The notes under the pieces: generated by a model
The model's input: only the letters and a program-made list of their open reading frames with translations
What the model was told of the DNA's origin: nothing
Database searches by the model: none
Part shown: in pieces, positions 12,074 to 22,067 of the stretch
How the letters are laid out: every line of letters begins with the position of its first letter
Numbering within the stretch: the first letter of the stretch is position 1
Assembly: GCF_000003605.2 (NCBI RefSeq)
Contig: NW_003116458.1
Location: 170,586-214,860 of the forward strand
Reading direction: 5' to 3'
DNA: 44,275 nucleotides
From: Saccoglossus kowalevskii
Lineage: Eukaryota > Hemichordata > Enteropneusta > Harrimaniidae
Program-made: the position numbers and the translations under genes

Positions 12074-12826
12074 ATGTCGGATAGATTACCAGTCTCCGAG
12101 CGTCGTCTTGGTGACCTGCTTGATGCGCTTGTTAATGAACAACGCAAGGATATTAAAGCATACAGTTCAGGCCATCTAAACCATGACAAACTGTGGAAAC
12201 ACCCGACTAAATCTACGCATGTTTCATGGGAAAGTGCCAACAAACCCATCCCAGTTATGAGAGAACCATCTAAAATTCCCAAACCTCAACGTGATATGGA
12301 AGGTAACAATAAAATGACAGGTACCATGTACAATTTCAGCATGGGCACCACCGGAAGTATTGCCCTTCCCCCTGTGGATGGACGAGTGCAGAAAGCACAC
12401 CGCAGCCCTAGTCCACGTGCAAGCCCTTCTCCTAGCATGTTTGTCCCACCGCCATCACCAAGACTGATGAAACGAGCGCAGGAGGAAGTGACAGATTTGA
12501 GACCTGGTTCGGGTTTGTCGTACAAATCTGACAATGTGTATATCGAGGAGTTAATGCTGCCTGAAGTAATGTTGCCTGTCCCCGGCATGAGAACTCAGCC
12601 TAAGTCAAAAGTAAACGAACCTGGATATGTTCCACGGGAGGGTAAGATTGGCAAGTACCAGAAACAACGATTTATCCAGTCTCATCTGGGCGAGGTGACA
12701 AAACGTGACCAATTTCAAAAATTTCAAGAATTTGAAAGCAATGTACTGAGGAGACCAGACGCACATGAGCAGGGTGTGCTGACTGGGAAAAAAGCGGTGG
12801 AACATCTAGAAAAGAAACTGCATGAG
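12074..12826 (+). CDS. C6orf118: First coding exon of a C6orf118-like protein (residues 1-251)
   Basis: This is the only long, clearly coding exon in the window: 251 codons ending in phase 0 at a strong donor (GAG|GTGAGT). The ATG at 12074 has A at -3 and is the first ATG after an in-frame stop at 12053. Residues 12-41 are a leucine-rich helix followed by YSSGHLNHDKLW (30-41), which resembles the conserved 'SGHLN..KL' block of vertebrate C6orf118. Residues 109-130 are a serine/proline-rich linker with SPSP and PPPSPR motifs, possible sites for proline-directed kinases. Residues 193-235 (K/Q-rich, FQKFQEFESNVLRR) resemble the segment preceding the family's C-terminal domain. Residues 238-251 (GKKAVEHLEKKLHE) begin the TSNAXIP1-type N-terminal domain, which continues in the next exon. 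C6orf118 has no firmly established biochemical function that I know of. The assignment rests on remembered similarity, not a search. Confidence 0.85.
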
Positions 12827-14121
12827 GTGAGTTTTATTACCAAACAATCAATTGAAGAGTGATTGTTAGAACTCTGATCCACAGTGAGTTAATTTAAGTG
12901 GATTTGCATTTAGTCATATCAAAACTTGTAAGGGATATCCCCTATTAAAATCATAATTGTCACTTGGTGGTGTTTTTGACAAATATGGTTGTCATTGCAT
13001 CATGATGTTTTAACATGTGAGCTTCAAAATTGTGAAATACAATGTTTAATCAGAATTTGAATGCTCGCTGCACAATGATTGGCGATGAGCTGCTTATGTA
13101 TTGGTGGGTGGAACTGTTAAATCATATGTGACTGCATAGTGTCTGTAATTTGCAATATACCCGGTAAATTCACTTCTGCAATATCAGTGTATCCACAATT
13201 GTGTACTAATATTGTACTGAAGTGGTGGGGTTTTCATTTGCTATAGTCTCACATCTTTTATGTTCACTGCAGTGTTGTCATGGAAAACTATGATCTAATC
13301 ATTAAAACTAGCTTCGTTTTGTTTTACTATTGATAGTTATCGATATTATAGTTATGTACATGTATGAAGAAAATGGCTTTTCCTTTCCGCATTATTAGGC
13401 CTTGAGCTTCAAATTACTCAGAATGTTCAATTTCAAACACCAAATTTCTCAAAATTGTTTGAACGTATTAAAATTTTAAAGAAAATATTGAAGGTCAGTA
13501 CGGCATTCAGATAGGTCAGCTTAGTATTGACCTCCATGGCTTGCGTGAATTTCATACTATGCAATATGGTTTCCAAAATTAGAACTACAAAATGTATCAG
13601 ACAAACATCTTTGTTGTTCATATACTGTTTACTTAAAAAAAGGCTCATATACATGCTGATAGAACTGTGAGTAGAAGGACAGTGACACAGGAAATTCTAC
13701 TTCTAATGTGATAAATAGATTGTATTATATCCAGTATTTCAGCGTTGATAGTGTCTTCAATACAGTAGCCACAATTTTTCTAGACTTGTTTTCAAACTTA
13801 CTGTAGTCTTGCATCTAAGCAAATTATTCATAACTGGATTTTGGCTTACTTGATATATCAAACCATTAATATGACTCATGTTTCTGTTTCTTATCTTCCC
13901 CACGGGCTTAGTAAAATGGTTTTCAATTTCTCATATACAGATTCATTTGTATGACTTGTGTATTTGTTGCCATAGTAATATACTATGTGTATAATCCCAG
14001 CTTTAGGCCTTAGTCACTGTCTGTAGTCATAACAATTCACTCTTCTCAGGAATATCTCTCAAACATTGATTATTCTTGATGCATGCGACAGTTAAACACA
14101 AAGGAACCACATTTTCTATGT

Positions 14122-14179
14122 GTGCCCTCTAGTGTTCATATCGATTACATTCTGTAAAGTATATACTGCCCTCTAGTGT
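14122..14179 (-). promoter_or_regulatory. Pair of CTCF-like motifs
   Basis: On the minus strand, 14122-14135 reads ACACTAGAGGGCAC and 14166-14179 reads ACACTAGAGGGCAG. Each matches 13 of 14 positions of the classical bilaterian CTCF core CCASYAGRKGGCRS, missing only the first base. Two further matches lie at 14606 and 15351. Such motifs can also be repeat ends, so binding is an inference. Confidence 0.35.
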
Positions 14180-14605
14180 TGAGTATCCATTAATTTTTGT
14201 TTAATGAAACACGTTCACATGTGTGAATTAAAATTTGTTCAGTGTTTAATAAGTCTCGCAACAAATAAATATTTGAATATTTTGTTAGTTTTAATATAGA
14301 CAAATATTTACATGTATTGCTATCTTAAGAATGTAGTGATAACTTCACCAGCATCTCCAGGTATCCCTAATTATCACTTGGAATCCATGATTGGAAAGAG
14401 ATTTTAATTCACTATAATAATGATTATAATAATTGATTGACTTAATATATTAAAAAGAGCACATGACTTAAATGGATGAGCAATAACAAATTAACACATA
14501 GCCAAAGTACAAAAAAAAACATTGTGTGTGCAATGAACACACTGTCACCAAATGTGACTACGGTAATCTTTGTAAAGTAAAGAGGCTGTGAATACTTTAT
14601 AAATT

Positions 14606-14619
14606 GCGCCCTCTAGTGA
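14606..14619 (-). promoter_or_regulatory. CTCF-like motif
   Basis: The minus strand reads TCACTAGAGGGCGC, 13 of 14 matches to CCASYAGRKGGCRS. It lies just before the tandem duplication at 14646-15034. With the opposite-strand match at 15351 it could also be one terminus of an inserted element of about 760 bp. Confidence 0.35.
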
Positions 14620-14645
14620 CAGTGCTTCTGTGTTATCAAAATGGA

Positions 14646-15034
14646 TTATTCTTGGGGATGGAGTTACATCACAGAATGATCTATGTTGCTAACATGCATA
14701 CCACTACAATGTATTGTGAGAGCTTCTGTGGAATATCAGTGAAAAAGCTGGTAAAAACAGCATAAACTCAACTATGAGACAATTCTGAATAATGAAATTA
14801 ATATATGCAACACATGTAGGGGTAATATGGTTATTCTCAGGGGCGGAGCTACGTCACAAGACGATCCACGTTGCTACGATGCGCACCACTGTACTTGCAT
14901 TTTTATGGGCTCTGTGCGCGCTGCTGTGGAACGCCGGTCGAGCTGGTGAAAATTCGAGAAAACAACACAAACTCAACTTTGAAGTAATCCTGAACAACCA
15001 AATTTATATATGTTACACACGTAGGGCTAATCTT
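14646..15034 (+). repeat. Tandem duplication, two copies of about 185 and 204 bp
   Basis: Copy A (14646-14830) and copy B (14831-15034) share, in order, a TTATTCT start, GTTGCT, CACCACT/TACCACT, a CTGTGGAA block, AAACTCAACT, and a TATGCAACACATGTAGG/TATGTTACACACGTAGG end. A degenerate third start is seen at 15035. Copy B keeps many CpGs (ACGTCACAAGACGATCCACG) where copy A has TG or CA at most of the same places (ACATCACAGAATGATCTATG). The 146-codon open frame over this region (14792-15232) is a by-product of the repeat. Confidence 0.65.
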
Positions 15035-15047
15035 GTTATACTGTTCA

Positions 15048-15262
15048 GAGGAGTCTTAACAATCATCCCAAAGTACCATTTTCTGCGAGTTTTGGGCCTT
15101 TGTTTTCACCTCCGCAGGTTGCCAGGCGGTAAAAATGCCCGGATGTCCGCTCCCGAGGATACTGTACAGGAAAATCTCAACAGCTATCCCAAAGTACAGT
15201 TTTCGACCGTGTTTGTGGTTGCTAGGTGGTAAAAATACCTGGAGAGTATGGGAAAAGGTTGT
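15048..15262 (+). repeat. Two diverged monomers with the word ATCCCAAAGTAC
   Basis: AACAATCATCCCAAAGTACC (from about 15058) and AACAGCTATCCCAAAGTACA (from about 15179) each precede TTTTCTGCG/TTTTCGACC, GGTTGCCAGGCGGTAAAAAT/GGTTGCTAGGTGGTAAAAAT and GCCCGGA/ACCTGGA. This shows a tandem pair of about 120 bp units with a partial internal deletion. Confidence 0.55.
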
Positions 15263-15350
15263 GTAGTCGCTTGTCATCTAAAATATCGTAAAATCTCTCA
15301 AAAACATAATCATCATTGATGGACTAATATGCAGATTAAAACGATATATG

Positions 15351-15364
15351 CCACTAGAGGGCAT
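15351..15364 (+). promoter_or_regulatory. CTCF-like motif, plus strand
   Basis: CCACTAGAGGGCAT matches 13 of 14 positions of CCASYAGRKGGCRS, missing only the last. Its orientation is opposite to that of the three matches at 14122, 14166 and 14606. Confidence 0.35.
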
Positions 15365-17365
15365 GATTACGGGAAAGTGAAAGAATTAGTGATGGTGTAA
15401 TATACTTGAACAGCATTTAAACTAATTTTAGAAACAGTTAATTTTTGGAAAAGTAATTTATTTATAATTATAATTATTTATAATGTATAAGAGCCAATAT
15501 CAATTTTCCATGGTACATCAAAGTATATGCAATAATATTTTTAATTTTAGTGGAAAAAATAATTGACTCATTCACAATTTTATTTTTCTGCTAAATTACT
15601 GAAGCCCTACTATCAATTTAGACAAAGTGAAATTATCAGACTTCCAATATTAATGACCTTTTACTAGTGTTGAGTATAATTCACTAAATAGTAATTTTAC
15701 AATTGGTTTTTAAGGCTCAATTTCATGGAGGCAATTGCCAAGATGCCACCCACGATGCTCTTTAACCCTTCATTAGTCCAAGGCATTTTTGTCTTGGATA
15801 CTTGGTGCCCTTAGAATACCAAAGTTCAAGCCCTTGGATTTTCCAAAATAGATGATATTGCAGTTTAGTAAAAATAAAACAAATCAAGCAAGAAGCTTTT
15901 CAAAATGATACAAACAAAGCTAATCACCAAAGTGGCAATAATTTACAGTATATTTTGAATATGAAGTTTAAGGTGGATGTTTTCATGCTGTATTTTAAGA
16001 TCTACTATTGCATTTTGTATTCAAAGAAATGGGTTACAAGTAGATTCAAAAAATATAATAGCTGTAGTATTGCATAGCATGTCTATACATTTTCAATTCA
16101 TAAACAATATTTAAGTATATATATATATTCCACTATCTTTCAATGATCATTTTCGTTTGGTGTCACCTGAATTTTTTCTGTAGCTAGGGGTTCTAAGCAA
16201 CATAAAAGAATATGCCTAGGTAGTCTTACTGTTTGCCTGCTGAGCTCAGTGGCCTGTGTTTTTCATTCCATTTACTGCTCTCCGACTGTCTGCAAATGTT
16301 ATGGCTTAAGATAGACAGTGAAAAACACTTTTGTTCGGATACACTGACTATGTGATTATGGTTGACATTTAGATTGTTGGGTTCCTAATTTACGTCCAAT
16401 ACCAGGTACGTGCCTCTGCGTTATTTATACATCACAGAGCATGCTTACTTGGAGATGAACATTAATCTGTGGATTGGATTGTTGTGAGCTAAGATATGTT
16501 CAACTGCAATACCTGATTTAAATGAAAGTTTGAATTCACGCATCCGGCAATTCAGCAGATTTGCATCTGTGATAGAGAAAGGGTTATTTTTTTATGCAAG
16601 ATACAGTGAAACTGTAGATTTATGCATATGCTTTTTTTCCATAATCAGAGTCACAAAATTGTATTTTATTTACCTGTACCACAAAATGCTGCCAATTATT
16701 AATTTTTTGCGATTTGATAATTTAAGACAAAAGTTCCTGTCTAAATTAACCATTTATACTTTTGTTACTTTTCATCCAAAAAATAAATGCATAATTTTTT
16801 AATAAATTTTCTGAAAGACATGCATGTAGCTTTCAAGGAAATACATGTAATTTAGTCTAAAATACACATAAAAAATTTTATAAAAAATACAGGAACAAGT
16901 GCTGGGAAAATTATGGCATTTATCAAATTTTTTGGATTTTTTTCATTTTGAAAATTTTTAAAAATTTGTCTCTCATACTTTGGGTCAATATAAATGCAAG
17001 TCACATTTTGACCGGAATTGAGTGAAAACAAGAACTATTTGTTATGTTGTTACAAATTTGTCATTTGAATATAGCATTTAAAGTCTGTATTAGAAGGAAA
17101 AATTTGATGTTTTTCATTGAAGTCAACTTTTCTGATAACAAGTAGAATGTTTTTAATGAAATTAATAATGTCTGGATCAAATTATTCATAATTTACCAAA
17201 TTGGATTCATTAAAAATCGTATTACAGTGAAAAGTCAGGAATGACAACAGTGACACTGAGTGTTGGACTGTCAGCTGCCAGCCGTCAAATAAAAAAAAAT
17301 CCTATACAAGTTGCTAGTTCAAAACATTTTTGTACTTGGTAGTGATTTTTATAGTTGTTTTATTA
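15365..17365. other. Intronic AT-rich stretch
   Basis: No gene or clear element was found. A short (AT)n run lies near 16118-16129. The 90-codon open frame at 16530-16802 shows no recognisable protein features. Confidence 0.4.
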
Positions 17366-17552
17366 CCCTCTGCAAAAGAGGTTATGTTTTCCTGTTCAGT
17401 TTGTTGGTTTGCCTATAAGCAGGGTAACTCAAATTTATTGATGGATTTTTCAGGAGGGGTTACCCTTGATACAATGAAGAACTATGGGTATAGTTACCAT
17501 GGAAAGATTAACTCTCATGTGTGAAGCACACAATGGGAGTATTTATGGTTAC

Positions 17553-17554
<2 letters not shown>

Positions 17555-17588
<34 letters not shown>
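17555..17588 (+). repeat. (TG)17 microsatellite
   Basis: There are seventeen perfect TG units, followed by TATGTAGATGTC. The tract lies inside family C. It creates a valine/cysteine-repeat open frame at 17558 that is not a gene. Confidence 0.95.
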
Positions 17589-17593
<5 letters not shown>

Positions 17594-18648
17594 AGATGTC
17601 TGTTCCCCCATTATCTCAAGAACCAATCTTTGATTTCAATGAAACTTGGTGGTCTGGTACAATGCACAGACCAGATTAGTTTTGGGTTAAAATCTGTGCA
17701 TATTACTTATCTAATTTGCATACTAATAAGCCAAATTTTGGCTTGCACACCAATATCTCAAATACCAATTATGACAGTTTAATGAATCTTGAGACATAAA
17801 TGGTCTGGAATAATTCAAAGACCTAATCAGTTGTGCAAAATAATACTTGCTTTTTAATTACCTTATGTACAGCGTACATAATAATTCGTTTTCAACTTTT
17901 CTACTGATATCTTAAGAACTAATCACCACACTTCTATGAAACTTGGTAGATATATTAGCCTTTGGACAATGCCCAGGTCTGACTAGTTTTTGCTTAAAGT
18001 GTAAACTGCATACTAATCTTGTATACTAATTTATTGTGTACGTTGTGAGATGTGATTAATATATATATCACATAAAAATTTTTGGTCATGAAATCATGAA
18101 ATCTTATTATTATGCAGAGCTATATCTCATGCATTGTTGTAGAAATGCAGGCCATATATGTTCATGTTACCTCATTAATTGTGCCAGCAAATCATATATT
18201 CTCAGAAATCAATTGTAGATATGCATGGGAAACATCGTTTAAAATATTAATTTTAGATATTCCCTAAATCTGCATTATGTACCTCCAATAGTCCCAGCAC
18301 ACAGAAGTTCTTTCTTTGATTTTCCATTCATTATTTCCACCTGAAATAATCGTGGATAGAATTTCATTACATTAGTAGAGATGTGAATTTGGTTGTCATG
18401 GGAACAGCAATTTTGGGAATGATTTTTTGTTTATAACTCAAAAGTTATGGATTGTATGAGGAGTGGTTTCCAGGGAAACAAGTGACAATTAATTAAATTT
18501 TGCAAGAAATGCAAATATGGTCACCAAGGAAACAGCAATTTTTAGAATTTTCATATATTTATACCTCAAAAAGTTAAAAATGAATTCCCATGAAATTTTC
18601 AGAAGAGGTACTGTCGCATACGACTTGTTTACCACTTCCGTGTGACTG

Positions 18649-18663
18649 AGAATGTTCTAGAAC
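18649..18663 (+). promoter_or_regulatory. Heat-shock element 1 in the LTR
   Basis: AGAATGTTCTAGAAC fits the heat-shock-factor consensus nGAAnnTTCnnGAAn exactly, with three alternating 5 bp units. It lies 171 bp upstream of the TATA box. Confidence 0.65.
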
Positions 18664-18740
18664 CGTACTGTGTCTGGGTGGAATTTTTAGAAGTTGGTCG
18701 AATAGGTAATATGGCACTGTAGAAGGCAATAGAAGGTAAT

Positions 18741-18755
18741 GGAACATTCTAGAAA
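18741..18755 (+). promoter_or_regulatory. Heat-shock element 2 in the LTR
   Basis: GGAACATTCTAGAAA is a second exact match to nGAAnnTTCnnGAAn, and the next unit (TTG for TTC) is a near match. It lies 79 bp upstream of the TATA box and 92 bp from the first element. Two elements at these distances resemble hsp70-type promoters. Confidence 0.65.
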
Positions 18756-18817
18756 TTTGTAGTAAGTTTCAGACTCATTATGTATGCTGATGTAATTGTC
18801 TATTCATAGACAGTGTG

Positions 18818-18858
18818 GGTATATATAGGGGAGTTGTTCAGCACTGAGTTCAGATCGG
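18818..18858 (+). promoter_or_regulatory. TATA box and initiator of the LTR
   Basis: GGTATATATAGGGG has its TATA starting at 18820. TTCAGAT follows at the expected distance, placing the likely start site at A18852, 32 bases downstream of the first T of the box. This is a well-formed RNA polymerase II core promoter on the + strand, in the same direction as the host gene. Confidence 0.6.
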
Positions 18859-19505
18859 AGATCTCGTTGAATTGTATTGGAGTTTAAGCATCTAGTTATT
18901 GGAGTAGTGGAGTTTTACCGCGTTATTGTACTTGATGTTTGCAGAGTATAATAATACCAGTACCAGTTGAAACCTCATCTGTTGGCTCCGTGTTCGTATT
19001 TTATCATCGCCGCCAGGGAAGACTTTTTGTTACTGTTGCCATTTTGGTATTTGAACCATCACACCTGTACTATACCAATTACGGTGATATTACATTGTGT
19101 GTGACAGGTACCAATCAGTAAGAGATTGGTTAATTAATATCTGGATCTCGTAGCTATGAAAACATTTTTTTTTTCAACAACTATTCATTCATTGCTATTA
19201 AATAAATGAAATAGTTATAAATGAAAAGAAATTCATCAGTTTTTAAGTAGGGTTTCCCCCTCAAACCTAAACTAAGCAATTATATTTCAGAAAAGATCTG
19301 GATCCAGTTGCTATGGAGATGATTTTTTGAAGGATTTTTCACCATTGCCAGATAGCGACTAATTTGTTTTTTTCTTTTAAAAAACAAACAACCTAAAAGC
19401 TCATTGTGTGAATATGACAAATGTATACAATAGGGTAGAGGTATTAGTAAGGATTTGTAATTTGCATCTGTAGTTGAAGTTTGCGCTCTCGGAGTGCCTT
19501 CTATT

Positions 19506-20114
19506 TTGTAATGTTTTTGATCACTACTGGTACATACATTAATACAATTTTTAATAAGATTTTTGTTTGTTATTTGAGTATGTTTCCGCGAGATGAAAAC
19601 ATTGTGTTTGTAATTGTATACTTCCTAACAGTGCTCTGTAGAAGCGGTAATATAATCTCTGACTTTTGCTCTCTACTGATCTACCTCTCTGGCATATAAA
19701 TAAATTATCTTGTTCACTTGTCCTTTCCACGTACCTTCCCTACTTACTCTCCACTTGCATGGATTTGAAACTAATGTTATTATAACTGTATTTTTTTCTG
19801 TTACTTTATTTTCTGTGGAAAAGAAGGCAGGCAATTTTTCATCATGCGTTTATTAAAATCTCCAATTGTCATGGAACTTGGTTTGTTTTTGAACAGAAGA
19901 AGTTGAAAACAAATTTGTTATATTAGTCATCACATCCATGTCAGTCTAATGATCTCTAATTTAAAATGGCCTAGTCTCTGGTGTTTACTTTCCCAGATCT
20001 CATTGTGGACGCATACATGTTTTTTCTCTATGTATCTATTTAGATATGTGACATTTGAGATGAATAGGCTTAGAAAATTGCATATTTCACAGATAATTTG
20101 TTTCTGAGGTTATT
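19506..20114. other. Intronic stretch without recognised features
   Basis: Nothing beyond AT-rich intron sequence was recognised. Confidence 0.4.
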
Positions 20115-20444
20115 ATACATGTAGTTTCATTTAGACAGGTTTCTGATGTACTAGTGTACGTACATATTCCATTAACAAAGGTTTCTGGTCTACACAATTG
20201 ACAATTTGGTTTCGACATGTCTTTGACATGTTATACGCAGAATTCCTTTAAGACAAGTGTTTTGGTTTAGCTCCAAAAAAAAGTTTTGTCTTTAAACCTT
20301 CTTTTTGGCTTTATACACATGGTTTGTTTGAGAGTGGTTCCATGGGGGTACCATGCATGATGGTTTAATTGAGTGCTTGGTTTACATACTACCGGTAGTA
20401 GTCACAGGAACACAGGGTTCAGTTTAGACATGCAAGATTTGGTT
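20115..20444. repeat. Degenerate short-period repeat
   Basis: Words of the type TTTAGACAGGTTTCTG, AAAGGTTTCTGGTCTACACA, TTTGGTTTCGACATGTCTTT and TTTAAGACAAGTGTTTTGGTTTA recur every few tens of bases. Similar words occur at 27000-27300 and 40045-40105. The period is too worn to state exactly. Confidence 0.35.
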
Positions 20445-20656
20445 TACTGTAGAATACTTTATTTTTGCTTGGAATTTATTTTCGTTATTTTCGCTGAAGG
20501 AATGATTCCGTGAAAATAAAATCCAGCGAATATATTTTTCCTCCTATATTTCACATTAAACTCATCAAAAATCAGTGAAAATAAATTCCAAGCAAACCTC
20601 CCAAAAAGCATTTTCAGCGAAAATTAATTCCAGCGATAATAAAGTATTCCACAGTA
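20445..20656. mobile_element. Family H palindromic MITE, copy 2 (212 bp)
   Basis: The left end TACTGTAGAATACTTTATTT pairs with the right end AATAAAGTATTCCACAGTA in inverted orientation, and the match continues inward (GGAATTTATTTTCG with CGAAAATTAATTCC) for about 40 bp. The interior repeats AAAATCCAGCGAA and GTGAAAATAAATTCCA-type words. It is the best preserved of three related copies (11086, 20445, 28250). Confidence 0.75.
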
Positions 20657-21795
20657 GACAGATTTTGATTTTTTTTCCACATGCAGACATCCATAATAGC
20701 CTTTTATATAATTCCCTTTTAGCGATGCCTAAATAGTTCTATTTATAGTCTGCACTTTTCCACATAAAATGATATACAAATTTCAATTTTTTTGATCAAA
20801 AACTAGAACTACAATGTCGTATTTATCTATGTGGTCCAAAATTAAGATTGAAGCAGTGTAAATTACAGAAAATGTGGACAAGTTTGAGCAGGAAAAAAAT
20901 GTGCTCAAAGGGTTAAATATCTTTGTATCAATTCATTTCAAGATTATTTCTCAGAGGTAAGATTAAGATTATAAATGCTGGCAGCAAAGTGAGATAAAAC
21001 TTGCATTTATTGATTACTAAAATTTCACAATGTGCCAATCAATATCAGAATAAACATATTTATTCATGAGTAGTAGCATATACTGAGGAATGTTTATGTT
21101 GTTGGGGCTGATTTTACTATTTGTAGCAGGCGGGAGTTGCATCACACGATTGGCTGAAAAATTGTCTCATTTGCATGAATTAATATTCATGAGCAATTAC
21201 TGTGGCAAAACACTTTGCGATTGCCTACATGATAGTTATAAATTGACTGATTCTGTCATTACGACAAGTAATCAAAAACTGATGACCAGCAAACTGTTCA
21301 AAATAACCACAGGTTTTTTTTTTAACGTGATCATAGCAAGTTTATATAAAATTCCTGTAGAATGCCAAAGGCAGGTTTTTATTTCACTCGAGTACTATTG
21401 CTCAAAATTGCACATAATGTTTTCCATAATTGTTATCAGCTGCAAGTTACCTGATTATTATGCATTATCATGAAAAATCACTGTTTGTGTATGAAATGGA
21501 AAAATGTTATATACAATAAAATAAAAAAAAGTGTGAGACTAGAATGAGACACCGCAGGTTGGCGAGACATGATGTTATTCTCATTCATATCAGGTTAAAA
21601 TTTTTTATCAAATCCATGCATATTGTACATGCTTTAGGGGTTTACCACTAGGTGTGTGTGTGTGTGTAGTACCAACGTTGTGATGACTTCAATTTAACTT
21701 TACACCGACTTGTGACAACAAGACCTACATTGTGATGACCCTCACTACATTGTATTTTCATAATTTATATTAATATTTAATCAAATTTAAGTCCG
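20657..21795. other. Intronic stretch without a supported gene
   Basis: The 127-codon open frame at 21090-21473 begins with a signal-peptide-like hydrophobic run but is AT-driven and has no recognisable family. A near-palindrome, CTCATTTGCATGAATT followed by AATATTCATGAG (about 21167-21194), contains the POU octamer ATTTGCAT. Nothing else stands out. Confidence 0.35.
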
Positions 21796-21912
21796 GTTTG
21801 TGTAGCTTAGGTTTAGTAAAGTGGGAAGGTATGGTTCAATTTATATTAATATAATTAATATAATATAATCGTATCATACCTTCCCTCTTTACTAAACCTA
21901 AGCTTCGCAAAC
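21796..21912. mobile_element. Foldback element with 38 bp arms
   Basis: The arm at 21796-21833 (core GCTTAGGTTTAGTAAAG, then GGGAAGGTATG) is matched in inverted orientation at 21875-21912 (CATACCTTCCCTCTTT, then ACTAAACCTAAGC) with about three mismatches. The loop is 41 bp of nearly pure A/T. It is probably a MITE or other foldback insertion. Confidence 0.75.
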
Positions 21913-21915
21913 TCT

Positions 21916-21953
21916 AATTAAAACGCACTCCTGTATAGGAACGCGTTTTAATT
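21916..21953. repeat. Second short hairpin beside the foldback
   Basis: AATTAAAACGC (21916-21926) and GCGTTTTAATT (21943-21953) form a perfect 11 bp stem with a 16-base loop. It lies 3 bp from the larger foldback and may belong to the same insertion. Confidence 0.6.
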
Positions 21954-22055
21954 GATTTCATATCGTAACTAATAGTATATTAAAGTTAATTCAACTATAT
22001 TAAAAGTTAATCCAATATGTGTGTAGTTACAAGACGATAAGATGACTGTGTGTGT

Positions 22056-22067
22056 GGGGGGGGGGGG
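22056..22067 (+). repeat. Poly(G) run of 12
   Basis: Twelve consecutive G follow a (TG)n tract. A second G run of about ten is at 24860-24869. Such runs are prone to length error in assemblies. Confidence 0.9.

Larger units (their letters stand above)
18612..19106 (+). mobile_element. Solo LTR of a retrotransposon with heat-shock-type promoter (495 bp)
   Basis: The element begins TGTCGCATACGAC and ends GTGTGTGACA, giving TG...CA ends with a TGTC/GACA terminal inverted repeat. It is flanked on both sides by GGTAC (18607-18611 and 19107-19111), an exact 5 bp target duplication as made by LTR-retrotransposon integrases. No internal region, primer binding site or second LTR is adjacent, so it is a solo LTR left by recombination. 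The U3-like part holds two heat-shock elements and a TATA box. An initiator-like TTCAGAT puts the likely start of R at about 18852. No AATAAA signal was seen. The retrotransposon family cannot be told from an LTR alone. Confidence 0.78.
17366..19505 (+). repeat. Family C interspersed repeat, interrupted by a solo LTR
   Basis: It starts with CCCTCTGCAAAAGAGGTTATG-like sequence at 17366 and ends with TTTGCGCTCTCGGAGTGCCT near 19501. Between these are degenerate monomers marked by ATCTCAAGAACCAAT, GAAACTTGGTGGTCT/GAAACTTGGTAGATA, TAATTTGCATACTAAT, and later GTCATGGGAACAGCAATTTT/GTCACCAAGGAAACAGCAAT and ATCTGGATC..AG.TGCTATG. The solo LTR at 18612-19106 is inserted into it, so the repeat is the older element (about 1.64 kb without the LTR). 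No coding capacity was recognised. Confidence 0.55.

Noticed and set aside
12286-12805. Minus-strand open frames over the first coding exon
   Set aside because: They are shadows of the well-supported + strand exon, whose peptide matches C6orf118.
14792-15232. 146-codon open frame
   Set aside because: It runs through the tandem duplication and the ATCCCAAAGTAC repeats, changes sense between monomers and resembles no known protein.
21090-21473. 127-codon open frame starting with a signal-peptide-like run
   Set aside because: The hydrophobic start is followed by AT-driven composition with no recognisable family, good start context or splice sites. Such a length is expected by chance in 44 kb of AT-rich DNA.
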